Assembly: GCA_017305925.1 (NCBI GenBank)
Contig: JAFKJW010000183.1
Location: 18,131 to 72,399 of the forward strand
Direction of reading: 5' to 3'
Length of the DNA: 54,269 nt
Origin: Hyphomicrobiales bacterium
GTDB lineage: Bacteria; Pseudomonadota; Alphaproteobacteria; Rhizobiales; Rhizobiaceae
Both the position numbers and the translations under genes were made by a program. The notes under the pieces were generated by a model. The model was not told the origin of the DNA and did no database searches. It saw nothing but the letters and a program-made list of their open reading frames with translations. Shown here in pieces: positions 8,437-16,816 of the stretch (its first letter is position 1; each line of letters opens with the position of its first letter).

Positions 8437-9375
8437 GTGACGAAGCCGCCAGGGATCCCGCTGGTGATGGATGTCGACACCGGAACGGACGACGCCGTCT
8501 GCATCGCTGCGGCGACGCTCTGCTCCGATGCGGTCGACCTGATCGGCATCGGGACCGTCTGCGGCAATGTCGGGATCGAGCACACCAGCCGGAATACGAT
8601 CGATCTCGTCGACTTCCTGGGTTGCGACGTGCCCGTGCATGTCGGCGCGGCCCAGCCGCTGACGCGGCGGCTCTCTCCCGCGATCAGCCATGGCGCGACC
8701 GGATTGGGGGACGTCGTGCTCCCGGCCGCGCACCGGGACTATGCCGCCGGCGGCGTGCCGGGGATGATCGTGTCGGCCGCCCGTCGGAACCCGGGGGCGC
8801 TGGAGGTCCTCGCCGTCGGCCCGCTGACCAACGTCGCCACCGCCCTGATTGAGCATCCGGAGCTTCGGTCGACGCTGAAGCGCATCACCGTCATGGGTGG
8901 GGCCATCCGCGGCGGCAACATGACGCTTGCCTCCGAGTTCAATTTCCATTGCGACCCCGAGGCGGCGCGGATCGTGTTCGAGTCCGGATGCGACCTGACC
9001 ATGGTGGGGCTCGACGTCACGCTGAAGCCCGAGCTTCCGCGTCGGGTGTTCGACCGGATCAACGCAAGCCCCGGAAGGGCGGCCGATATCGTCGGCCGGG
9101 TGCTGGATTTCATGATGCGGCGCAAGGAAGAATTCGGCGCCGACGAACCGAACCTGCATGACGTGATCGCACTCGCGGCGATCGTGCAGCCGTCGCTGTT
9201 CTCGTTCGAGACCTACTATGTGCACCTCGAAACCGGCGGCGAAATCACCCGCGGCATGACCATCGCCGATTTCAACAACGTCTCCGGGAAACCACCAAAC
9301 GCGCATGTGGCCGTCGATATCGACGTCGACGGCTTCTGGAACTGGTTCGTCGATCTATTCGGAGCTGTGAAATAA
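8437..9375 (+). CDS. Inosine/uridine-preferring nucleoside hydrolase
   Basis: The enzyme hydrolyses the N-glycosidic bond of ribonucleosides to ribose and free base using a Ca2+ ion. The 312-residue product starts from GTG at 8437 and has the calcium motif DVDTGTDDA (Asp12, Asp14, Asp18, Asp19), the strand GTVCGNVGIEHTSRN, the conserved VGPLTNVA and VMGGAIRGGNMT segments, EFNFHCDPEAA, and a late metal ligand in LHDVIALA. The open frame extends to 8296 but that would place the start upstream of the promoter described above. Its TAA is immediately followed by the ATG of the solute-binding protein, so the two are one operon. Base specificity cannot be read from sequence. Confidence 0.9.
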   Translation: MTKPPGIPLVMDVDTGTDDAVCIAAATLCSDAVDLIGIGTVCGNVGIEHTSRNTIDLVDFLGCDVPVHVGAAQPLTRRLSPAISHGATGLGDVVLPAAHRDYAAGGVPGMIVSAARRNPGALEVLAVGPLTNVATALIEHPELRSTLKRITVMGGAIRGGNMTLASEFNFHCDPEAARIVFESGCDLTMVGLDVTLKPELPRRVFDRINASPGRAADIVGRVLDFMMRRKEEFGADEPNLHDVIALAAIVQPSLFSFETYYVHLETGGEITRGMTIADFNNVSGKPPNAHVAVDIDVDGFWNWFVDLFGAVK

Positions 9376-11037
9376 ATGGGAGAGGACATTGTGACGTCGA
9401 ACGATGAATTTGATCGCCATCGCAAGCTGGTGACGGGCCTTGCCGGGGAGGTCGCCGCCGGACATCTGGACCGTCGGGAATTTCTGGCCCTGGCCACCAT
9501 TTTCGGCGCGTCCACTGCGGCGGCCTATGGCCTCGTCGGGCTTGCCGCGCCGTCGGTGGCCAATGCCGCCGAGCCGAAGAAGGGCGGGATTCTTCGCGTC
9601 TCGACCTTCGTCAAGGAACAGAAGGACCCGCGCAACTTCGACTGGCCGGAAATGGCCAATATCGCGCGCCAGATGCTCGATACGCTGGTGCGCTACGACG
9701 TCGACTACACTTTCAAGCCCTCGCTGCTGGAAAGCTGGAAGATCAACGACGATGCGACGGAATACACGCTGAACCTGCGGCGGGACGTGACCTGGAACAA
9801 TGGCGACCAGTTCACCGCCGAAGATGTGATTTTCAACCTCTATCGCTGGTGCGACAGAACGGCCGAAGGAAATTCCATGGCCGGCCGGATGACCGCGCTG
9901 ATCGACGGGGCGACGGGCAAGGCGCGCGAGGGCGCCATTACAAGGGTCGACGACTACACGATCGTCCTGAAGCTCTCGGCTTCCGACATTTCCATCATCC
10001 CGTCGATGACGGAATATTCGTCGCTGATCGTGCATCGCGACTATGAGAAGAACGGCTCCAACCTGGTCGCCCATCCGGTCGGGACCGGTGCCTTCGAGCT
10101 CGTGTCCTACGATGTCGGCACCAAGGCGGTCGTCAAGCGGCGCGAGAACGGCAAATGGTGGGGCGGCGAGGCCTATCTCGACGGCATCGAGTTCATCGAC
10201 TACGGCACGGACCCTGCCGCCTGGGTGAACGCGTTCGAGACGGGCGAGATCGACACGAATTTTGAGACGACGGCCGACTATGTCGAGATCATGGACGGCC
10301 TCGGGTTGGTGAAGTCCGAGGTGGTGACCGCAGCCACCATTCTTGCGCGCACCAACGTCAACAACAAGCCCTATGACGACGTGCGCGTGCGCCGCGCCCT
10401 GCAGATGGCCACCGACAACGACGCCGTCCTTCAGCTCGGTTATGGCGGCAGGGGCACGGTGGCCGAAAACCACCATGTCTGCCCGCTGCATCCGGAATAT
10501 TACGAGCTGCCGAAGAAGACGCGCGACCTCGAAGGCGCCCGGAAGCTGATGACCGAAGCCGGCCAGATGGACTTCGAGCACGAGCTGATCACCGGCGACC
10601 AGGATTGGCATCGCAATTCGGGCGACGCCATCGCCGGCCAATTGCGCGAGGCGGGCTTCAAGGTGAAGCGCACGGTGCTGCCCGGCTCCACCTTCTGGAA
10701 CGACTGGACGAAATTTCCTTTCTCCATGACGTCATGGGGCATGCGGCCGCTCGGCGTGCAGAACCTTGCGCTTGCCTATCGCAGCGGCGAGCCCTGGAAC
10801 GAATCCGGTTTCGCCAGCCCGGAATTCGACGCCAGGCTGAACGAGGCGCTGGCCGTTCCGGACCCTGAAAAGCGCAAGGGGATCATGAAGGATGTGGAAC
10901 AGATCCTCCAGGATTCGGGGATCCTCATCCAACCTTACTGGCGTTCGCTCTTCACGCATTCGGTTCCGGCGGTGAAGGACAATCCCGCCCACCCCAATCT
11001 CGAGCAGCATTTCGAAAGAACGTGGCTGGACCGATAG
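9376..11037 (+). CDS. Tat-exported family 5 (oligopeptide/nickel type) ABC solute-binding protein
   Basis: This 553-residue periplasmic binding protein belongs to the SBP_bac_5 family, as shown by GGILRVSTF, PSLLESWKINDDATEYTLNLR, DVTWNNGDQFTAEDVIFNLYRW, HPVGTGAFEL and ARTNVNNKPYDDVRVRRAL. The N-terminus carries a twin-arginine signal (DRREFLALATIFGAS, then an Ala-rich region ending ANAAEP), so it is probably exported folded. Start is the ATG abutting the upstream stop (GGAG 11 bases before); a GTG five codons in also has a good GGAGAGGA. Context (nucleoside hydrolase upstream, deoxyribosyltransferase downstream) suggests a nucleoside-related ligand, but the family usually binds peptides or opines. 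No permease or ATPase gene is adjacent, so it must use membrane components encoded elsewhere. Confidence 0.88.
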   Translation: MGEDIVTSNDEFDRHRKLVTGLAGEVAAGHLDRREFLALATIFGASTAAAYGLVGLAAPSVANAAEPKKGGILRVSTFVKEQKDPRNFDWPEMANIARQMLDTLVRYDVDYTFKPSLLESWKINDDATEYTLNLRRDVTWNNGDQFTAEDVIFNLYRWCDRTAEGNSMAGRMTALIDGATGKAREGAITRVDDYTIVLKLSASDISIIPSMTEYSSLIVHRDYEKNGSNLVAHPVGTGAFELVSYDVGTKAVVKRRENGKWWGGEAYLDGIEFIDYGTDPAAWVNAFETGEIDTNFETTADYVEIMDGLGLVKSEVVTAATILARTNVNNKPYDDVRVRRALQMATDNDAVLQLGYGGRGTVAENHHVCPLHPEYYELPKKTRDLEGARKLMTEAGQMDFEHELITGDQDWHRNSGDAIAGQLREAGFKVKRTVLPGSTFWNDWTKFPFSMTSWGMRPLGVQNLALAYRSGEPWNESGFASPEFDARLNEALAVPDPEKRKGIMKDVEQILQDSGILIQPYWRSLFTHSVPAVKDNPAHPNLEQHFERTWLDR

Positions 11038-11063
11038 GAAGCGGGACAGCCTGCGGAAGCAAG

Positions 11064-11091
11064 CCGCGTCCGGCATATGAGCCGGGCGCGG
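11064..11091 (+). repeat. Intercistronic hairpin between binding-protein and deoxyribosyltransferase genes
   Basis: An 11-bp inverted repeat (CCGCGTCCGGC / GCCGGGCGCGG, one G-U pair in RNA) encloses a 6-base loop. It lies 27 bases after the binding-protein stop and 34 bases before the next ATG. No T-run follows, so mRNA 3'-end protection or partial termination is more likely than full termination. Confidence 0.5.
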
Positions 11092-11125
11092 TCGTTCAGG
11101 GCCAAGGCACGGAAAGAGGAACGGC

Positions 11126-11695
11126 ATGAAAGTCTATCTGGCGGGGCCGGAGGTATTCATCCCCAACGCCCGCATGGTTCTCGACGAGAAGATCGAACTT
11201 ACCCGCGCCTACGGGTTCGTGCCGGTCTGTCCCGGCGACCTCGAGACCCCCGCATCCTTGACCGGGAAGGCGCGAGGCCTTGCCACCAGCGAGATCAACG
11301 AACGCCTGATGCTGAGCGCCGACTTCATCATCGCGAATCTCACGCCGTTCCGCGGCATCGCGGCGGATGTCGGCACGGTTTACGAGCTGGGCTTCATGTG
11401 CGGCCGGGGTTGCCCGGCCTATGCCTTCACCAACATTGCCGTTGGCCATTATGAGCGGGTGAAGGACTATTATGGCGGCGATCTCAGGACGGATGAACTG
11501 GGCGCCGTTCGTGGACCCGACGGGCTGGAACTGGAAACCTACGATATGACCGACAATCTGATGCTGGATGGCGGCATCGAGAGCCGGAAGGGAGTGGTCA
11601 TCCGCCATGCGGCGGCCCCGGACAAGCTCTATTCGGACCTGACCGGTTTCAGGGAATGCCTCGCCGTTGCGTCGAAGCAACTGCTCGGCCGATGA
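11126..11695 (+). CDS. Nucleoside 2-deoxyribosyltransferase
   Basis: The family transfers the 2-deoxyribosyl group between purine or pyrimidine bases, or hydrolyses it, through a covalent glutamyl intermediate. The 189-residue cytosolic product shows the fold's N-terminal strand KVYLAGPEVF, the CPGDLETP loop, SADFIIANLTPFRG and the catalytic segment DVGTVYELGF, where Glu87 is the expected nucleophile. An AGAGGAA lies just before the ATG. As third gene of the operon with a nucleoside hydrolase and a binding protein, it points to salvage of exogenous (deoxy)nucleosides. Confidence 0.88.
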   Translation: MKVYLAGPEVFIPNARMVLDEKIELTRAYGFVPVCPGDLETPASLTGKARGLATSEINERLMLSADFIIANLTPFRGIAADVGTVYELGFMCGRGCPAYAFTNIAVGHYERVKDYYGGDLRTDELGAVRGPDGLELETYDMTDNLMLDGGIESRKGVVIRHAAAPDKLYSDLTGFRECLAVASKQLLGR

Positions 11696-11831
11696 TACGG
11701 ACAACGCCTTCATCGGGTCCTTCACGGCAAGTTCCGAAGCGAAAGCCTCATGAAAGGCTCTCCGGCGGCTTCCCCCATCTGAGCCAAAACCCCGGAAGTT
11801 CAGCCCCCGGGCGCCCAAGACGGGGAGCACG

Positions 11832-12494
11832 TCAGGATCGGTGGCGACTGATCGCCTCGAGCCCGCCGATCGCGAAGTTGTAAAGATGTTCGACCAGGTC
11901 CCTGCGCGGCATGTGGCGAATTTCCTCCGCGAAGGCAAAGACGTTTCGCCCGACGACCAGCAGCATCGCACAGGGCGCCATGACGCTGATCAGGCAGCGG
12001 AGCAAAGCCGGATCATCGGAACGGATCGCCGTGATGTCACTGAGAATTGCGAGCACGAACGGCAGCTTGGCCGGAATTTCGCGTTCTTGCAGCGTCTGAA
12101 GATGGGAGGATGGCGACAGGACCTCGCGGCTGAGGACCCTTGCATGCCAGCTGTGTTCGGCCGTCGCGCTCTCGACCAGCATTTCGATCAGCCTTCTCAG
12201 CTTTTCGCGCGCCGGCAACTCGGCCGAGACGAGCAGCTCCAGGCCCTCCACGCTGACGAGCCTGCGATGGGCCTCGACCAGCACCGCCTGATAGAGGCCG
12301 TTGCGGCTGCCGAAATGATAGTTGATCGAGGCAAGGTCCACTTCAGCCTTCGCCGCAATCATCTTGTTCGTCGTTTCGGCAAAACCGGCCGAGGCAAAAA
12401 GATCGCCGGCCACATCGAGGATGCGGTTATAGGTCGCCTCCCCATCGGGGCGTTGGGTGCGATCTGTCTTCCTTATGGCGCCCACTCGTCTCAT
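11832..12494 (-). CDS. TetR-family regulator, CecR-like
   Basis: This 220-residue repressor has an N-terminal TetR helix-turn-helix (residues about 20-65: YNRILDVAGDLFASAGF, NKMIAAKAEVDLASINYHFGSRNGLYQAV) and a C-terminal ligand domain resembling CecR (YbiH): HSWHARVLSREVLSPS, PFVLAILSDI, CLISVMAPCAML. It is divergent from a four-gene exporter operon whose order matches E. coli ybhGFSR, which CecR controls. An AT-rich palindrome near the divergent promoter is the likely binding site. An alternative GTG start lies three codons in, with GAGG nine bases upstream. Family is certain; the CecR equivalence rests on context and similarity. Confidence 0.88.
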   Translation of the reverse strand: MRRVGAIRKTDRTQRPDGEATYNRILDVAGDLFASAGFAETTNKMIAAKAEVDLASINYHFGSRNGLYQAVLVEAHRRLVSVEGLELLVSAELPAREKLRRLIEMLVESATAEHSWHARVLSREVLSPSSHLQTLQEREIPAKLPFVLAILSDITAIRSDDPALLRCLISVMAPCAMLLVVGRNVFAFAEEIRHMPRRDLVEHLYNFAIGGLEAISRHRS

Positions 12495-12836
12495 GCCTCA
12501 TTCACGCATCCGTCGACAGCCTGATCGTATGCCCGCGAGAATTTTCGCCATACCGGACGAAAGGGATCGACAGGAATGCGGTCCATCGTACCGAGCGACG
12601 GGACACCGGCCGGCTGGACGCTGCCTGTCGTTTTGTCCCGCTCTGCCGCGGGGATGGCGAGCGGCAAAGATCGCGAAACGGCCGTGATTGAAAGCATCGT
12701 TCGAAGGCAATGCGGCAAGGCCGATAACCGCATCGGATCCCGTAGGGTATCCAAAGCCGCTTGCGGCGCCGGGTATGGAGCCGCAACGGTCGGGGGACCA
12801 GGCGGATAGCAAAGTCGGCCTCCTCGCAAACAGGTC

Positions 12837-12879
12837 TCGACAATAAGCGTTACGAAGGCTAAATTCAATTTAAATTTAG
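12837..12879 (+). promoter_or_regulatory. Promoter and TetR-type palindromic operator of the exporter operon
   Basis: TCGACA (12837-12842) and TAAATT (12860-12865) are separated by 17 bases and form a plausible promoter. The -10 is embedded in a 21-base palindrome, CTAAATT-CAATTTA-AATTTAG (12859-12879), with perfect 7-bp arms. This is an isolated AT-rich patch in GC-rich DNA, 48 bases before the HlyD start. The remaining 12495-12836 stretch, about 340 bases, shows no gene I can support. Confidence 0.7.
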
Positions 12880-12926
12880 TCTCCGTACAGCTCGCGCGCA
12901 GGCCGAGCTGCCTCGAGGCCCCTCTC

Positions 12927-13919
12927 ATGAAGAAAGCCCTCTTCGCCATTCTGTTGATCGCCGCCGCTGGCGGCACGGGCTGGTACTGGTGGAACCGGCA
13001 CACACCGGCCGCCACCAACGAACTCGATCTCTATGGCAATGTCGACATCCGCCAGGTCTCGCTCGCCTTCGACGGCAGCGGCCGGATAGCCGAGCTTCGC
13101 GCCGAGGAAGGCGACTCCGTAAAATCGGGGCAGGTCATTGGCCGACTCGACACTCGCACGCTGGAGCTCCAGGCCGAGCAGCAGGAGGGCAATGTCGAGG
13201 TCCAGCGGCAAGCGCTCCTCAAGCTTCGCAACGGCTCGCGCCCGGAAGAGATCGCGCAGGTGCGCGCGCAACTGGTATCCGCGGAAGCCACGGCGGCAAT
13301 CGCCGAACAGGATTTTTCGCGGGCGAGCCGCCTTCGGGCCAGCGGAACGTCCAGCGTACAGGCGGTCGATCAAGCCCGCGCGAGTGCCGAGGCCGCGCGC
13401 GCCAAGGTCGAGGAGGTGCGTGCGGCGTTGCAGCTGGCCGAGGCAGGAGCGCGGACTGAAGACATCGCCGGGGCCGAGGCACAACTCAAGGCGCTGGAAG
13501 CCAATCTCGCTCTTCTGAATCATCAGATCGATCAGGGCCAGCTCCGCTCGCCGGTCAATGCCGTCGTCCGCTCCCGGCTGCGTGAGCCCGGCGACATGGT
13601 CACTTCGGCGACGGCAGTCTTCGCGCTGGCCCTCGACAAACCCAAATGGGTTCGCGTCTATGTAAACGAACCGGATCTCGGCAGGATCAGGCCGGGCATG
13701 GAGGCGCTGGTCTTCACCGACAGCGATCCGGATAAGCCGGTCAGCGGCAAGGTGGGATATATCTCGTCGGTCGCCGAGTTCACGCCCAAGTCCGTCCAGA
13801 CGGAGGAACTGCGCACGAGCCTTGTCTACGAGGTGCGCGTCGTCGTCGAGGACAAGGACAATGTATTGCGCCTCGGCCAACCGGTGACCGTCCGGCTGAC
13901 GACCGGGCCTGCTCCATGA
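12927..13919 (+). CDS. HlyD-family periplasmic adaptor (YbhG-like)
   Basis: This 330-residue membrane-fusion protein links an inner-membrane ABC exporter to the outer envelope. It has an N-terminal signal anchor (residues about 3-20, then WYWWNRH), a biotinyl-lipoyl half-motif (VSLAFDGSGRIAELRAEEGDSVKSGQVIGRLD), a long helical hairpin rich in Ala/Glu/Arg (residues about 75-205), then the second lipoyl half (LRSPVNAVVRSRLREPGDMV) and a beta-barrel (KPKWVRVYVNEPDLGRIRPGMEALVF). Its TGA overlaps the ATG of the ATPase gene by four bases. Length and order match YbhG. Confidence 0.92.
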   Translation: MKKALFAILLIAAAGGTGWYWWNRHTPAATNELDLYGNVDIRQVSLAFDGSGRIAELRAEEGDSVKSGQVIGRLDTRTLELQAEQQEGNVEVQRQALLKLRNGSRPEEIAQVRAQLVSAEATAAIAEQDFSRASRLRASGTSSVQAVDQARASAEAARAKVEEVRAALQLAEAGARTEDIAGAEAQLKALEANLALLNHQIDQGQLRSPVNAVVRSRLREPGDMVTSATAVFALALDKPKWVRVYVNEPDLGRIRPGMEALVFTDSDPDKPVSGKVGYISSVAEFTPKSVQTEELRTSLVYEVRVVVEDKDNVLRLGQPVTVRLTTGPAP

Positions 13920-15685
13920 GCGGGCCGGACGTCGCCGTCAGCGCCGAAGACCTTCGCAGGACTTTCGAGGGGCCGGACGGCAGGATTATCGCGGTCGACG
14001 GCATCTCGATGACGGCACGCGCGAACGAACTGACGGCGATCGTCGGACCGGACGGAGCCGGCAAGACGACGCTCATGCGCATGATGGCCGGGCTCCTGAA
14101 GCCCGATGCCGGCTCCCTGCACGTGCTGGGCATCGATGTCGCCGCCGATCCGCAATCCGTGCAGAACCGCATCAGCTACATGCCGCAGCGCTTCGGTCTC
14201 TACGAGGATCTGAGCGTTCAGGAAAATCTCGATCTTTACGCCGACCTGCACGGGGTTCCGCAGGAAGACCGCAAGGAACGGTTCAAGCGCATGCTCGAAA
14301 TGACCGACATGGCGCGCTTCACCGACCGTCCCGCCGGCAAGCTCTCGGGCGGCATGAAACAAAAGCTTGGGCTTGCCTGCACGCTGGTCCGCTCTCCCGA
14401 TCTCCTGTTGCTGGACGAACCGAGCGTCGGCGTCGATCCGCTGTCGCGGCGCGATTTATGGAAGATCGTGCAGCAACTCATCCAACAGGAACGGCTCGGC
14501 GTCATCGTCAGCACCGCCTACATGGACGAGGCCGAGCGCTGCGCACAGGTCTTCGTCATGAACAAGGGAAAGCTGCTGGCCGAGGGCGCTCCCGACGTGT
14601 TGAAGAGGCGGGCGGAAGGTTTGACCTTCACCGCGATGCCTTGCGAAGGCATGCCGGCGCGCGCGCTTCAGGCCAGGCTGATCGACGCTCCCGACCTTGT
14701 CATCGACGCCGTGCCGGCGGGCGGCAGTGTACGCTTCATCCGCCAGCCGGATGCAGAACAAGGCCGCCTCGATGCGCTCCTTGACAACGCTCCGGTCGAG
14801 CCGCGCGCGGAAGAGCTGGAAGACGCCTTCATGATGTTTCTGAGAACGGAAGAAGGCCGGGCGGAGACTACGACCGCGCCAAGGAAAGAACCGGAAACGC
14901 CCGTTGCCGACACGGTCACGGACGACGGCAAGCCGGTGATCGTCGTGCGCGACCTTGTGCGCAAGTTCGGTGACTTCACCGCGGTTGCCAGCACCTCCTT
15001 CGACGTCGCGCGCGGCGAGATTTTCGGGCTGCTCGGCCCTAACGGCGCGGGCAAGACGACAACCTTTCGCATGCTGTGCGGCTTGCTGCCGGCAACCAGC
15101 GGCCATCTCGAGGTCGCGGGCCTCAATCTGCGTCACGCGCGCGCCGAGGCACGCGGGCGCATCGGCTATGTCTCGCAAAAGTTCGCGCTCTATGGGGATC
15201 TCTCCGTGCGCGAGAACCTGGAGTTCTTCGGCGGCGCCTACGGCCTGAGGGGAAAGGCGCTGCGCGAACGCGTCTCCGCATCGCTGGAGCAATTCAGTCT
15301 CGATCCGGCCGCGCGGAGCGGCATATTGCCCGCCGGCTACAAGCAGCGCCTCGCCATGGCGACCGGCCTCCTGCATCGGCCCGAGATCCTCTTCCTGGAC
15401 GAGCCCACCAGCGGCATCGATCCTCTGGCGCGTCGGGCTTTCTGGCGCACCATTACGGCACTGGCCGGCAGCGGCGTGACGATCATCGTCACGACGCACT
15501 TCATGGAAGAGGCGGAATATTGCGACCGCATCGCCATCCAGGACGCCGGCGAGGTGTTGGCGCTCGGCACGCCACGCCAGGTGCGTGAACAGGCGGGCGA
15601 TGCCGGCATCGACATGAACAGTGCCTTCATCGCGATCGTGGAGCAGGGCCGCACCGCCCGCGAGAGGAAGGACAGGGCGGCATGA
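13916..15685 (+). CDS. Tandem ABC ATPase of the exporter (YbhF-like)
   Basis: Two nucleotide-binding domains are fused in 589 residues. Domain 1 has Walker A GPDGAGKTT (residues about 44-52), signature LSGGMKQKLG and Walker B LLLLDEPSVGVDP. Domain 2 has Walker A GPNGAGKTT, a degenerate signature LPAGYKQRLA and Walker B ILFLDEPTSGIDP with TTHFMEEAEYCDR. A linker of about 50 residues rich in Glu/Thr separates them. The protein energises the ABC-2 permeases encoded next. Four-base overlaps join it to both neighbours. In E. coli the equivalent system influences sensitivity to cefoperazone and chloramphenicol; substrate here is unknown. Confidence 0.93.
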   Translation: MSGPDVAVSAEDLRRTFEGPDGRIIAVDGISMTARANELTAIVGPDGAGKTTLMRMMAGLLKPDAGSLHVLGIDVAADPQSVQNRISYMPQRFGLYEDLSVQENLDLYADLHGVPQEDRKERFKRMLEMTDMARFTDRPAGKLSGGMKQKLGLACTLVRSPDLLLLDEPSVGVDPLSRRDLWKIVQQLIQQERLGVIVSTAYMDEAERCAQVFVMNKGKLLAEGAPDVLKRRAEGLTFTAMPCEGMPARALQARLIDAPDLVIDAVPAGGSVRFIRQPDAEQGRLDALLDNAPVEPRAEELEDAFMMFLRTEEGRAETTTAPRKEPETPVADTVTDDGKPVIVVRDLVRKFGDFTAVASTSFDVARGEIFGLLGPNGAGKTTTFRMLCGLLPATSGHLEVAGLNLRHARAEARGRIGYVSQKFALYGDLSVRENLEFFGGAYGLRGKALRERVSASLEQFSLDPAARSGILPAGYKQRLAMATGLLHRPEILFLDEPTSGIDPLARRAFWRTITALAGSGVTIIVTTHFMEEAEYCDRIAIQDAGEVLALGTPRQVREQAGDAGIDMNSAFIAIVEQGRTARERKDRAA

Positions 15686-16812
15686 GCGGATCCGGCTTCT
15701 CACGACGCCTCATCGCGCTGACGCGCAAGGAAGCCCGGCAGATGCTGCGCGACCGCAGCAACCTGATCGTCGGGCTCCTGCTGCCGCTGGTCCTGATCCT
15801 GCTGTTCGGCTACGGCCTTTCCTTCGACGTGAAGGACGCGCGTGTGACCGTGGTGATGGAGGACAGCTCTCCGACGGCGCGGAACATCGTCGCGGGGCTC
15901 CAAGGCTCGCCTTATCTCGCGCCGAGCTGGACGATGTCGATGGCCGAGGCGGAGAGGATGATCCGGGCCGGCGAGAGCGATGCCATCCTGCGCGTGCCGC
16001 CGGACTTTTCGAGGCGTCTGGCATCCGGCAATGCGCGCCTGCAGCTCCTGCTCAACGGTGTCGATTCGAACACGGCCTCGGTTATCGAAGGCTATGTCGG
16101 AGGCGCGATCGCGCTCCCGATGCAGCAGCTGGCGGATCGGACAGGCGACAATCCGACGGAAACCGGAAGCGTCGTCATCGTGCAGCGCATGTGGTTCAAC
16201 GAGGCTGGCGAGAGCACCTGGTATCTGGTTCCCGGCCTGATCGTTCTGGTGATGACGCTGATCGGAGCCTTCCTGACGTCGCTGCTCGTTGCCCGGGAAT
16301 GGGAGCGCGGCACGCTGGAGTCGCTCTTCGTTACCCCGGTCAGGCCGCTGGAGCTGGTGCTGGCCAAGCTCGCCCCGTACGTCCTCATCGGCGGCATCGA
16401 CCTGATCATGTGCCTGCTGGCGGCCAAATATCTGTTCCAGGTGCCGATGCGCGGCTCGCTGTGGGTGATCGTCGTTTCCTCCCTTCTCTATCTGATGGTT
16501 TCGCTGGCCCTCGGCCTTTTCATCTCGGCTGCCACGCGCAACCAGTTCGCCGCGAGCCAGGTGGCGCTGCTTACCAGCTTCATGCCGGCGATGATGCTTT
16601 CGGGCTTCGTCTTCGACCTGCGCAACATGCCCGTCCTGATCCAGGTGATCAGCCAGATCCTGCCGGCCACGCATTTCATGGGACTGATCAAGACGCTGTT
16701 CATGGCGGGCGACTACTGGCCCGACATTCTCCGGAACTGCGCCATCCTCGTCCTCTACACGGTGGTGTTGATCGGACTGGCGCGCCGCTCGCTCAGAAAG
16801 AAGCTGGACTGA
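15682..16812 (+). CDS. ABC-2 type permease (YbhS-like)
   Basis: This inner-membrane subunit of 376 residues has one transmembrane helix near the N-terminus (SNLIVGLLLPLVLILLFGYGLSF), a large periplasmic domain (residues about 50-175) and five C-terminal helices. The ABC-2 permease signature appears in WERGTLESLFVTPVRPLELVLAK and in the last helices (MMLSGFVFDLRNMPVLIQVISQILPATHF). It overlaps the ATPase gene by four bases and is followed after four bases by a paralogous permease, together forming a heterodimeric channel. Confidence 0.92.
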   Translation: MSGSGFSRRLIALTRKEARQMLRDRSNLIVGLLLPLVLILLFGYGLSFDVKDARVTVVMEDSSPTARNIVAGLQGSPYLAPSWTMSMAEAERMIRAGESDAILRVPPDFSRRLASGNARLQLLLNGVDSNTASVIEGYVGGAIALPMQQLADRTGDNPTETGSVVIVQRMWFNEAGESTWYLVPGLIVLVMTLIGAFLTSLLVAREWERGTLESLFVTPVRPLELVLAKLAPYVLIGGIDLIMCLLAAKYLFQVPMRGSLWVIVVSSLLYLMVSLALGLFISAATRNQFAASQVALLTSFMPAMMLSGFVFDLRNMPVLIQVISQILPATHFMGLIKTLFMAGDYWPDILRNCAILVLYTVVLIGLARRSLRKKLD

Positions 16813-16816
16813 CGCG

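Noticed and set aside
12576-12809. 77-codon plus-strand frame between the TetR gene and the exporter operon
   Set aside because: No domain, no ribosome-binding site, and composition unlike neighbouring genes.
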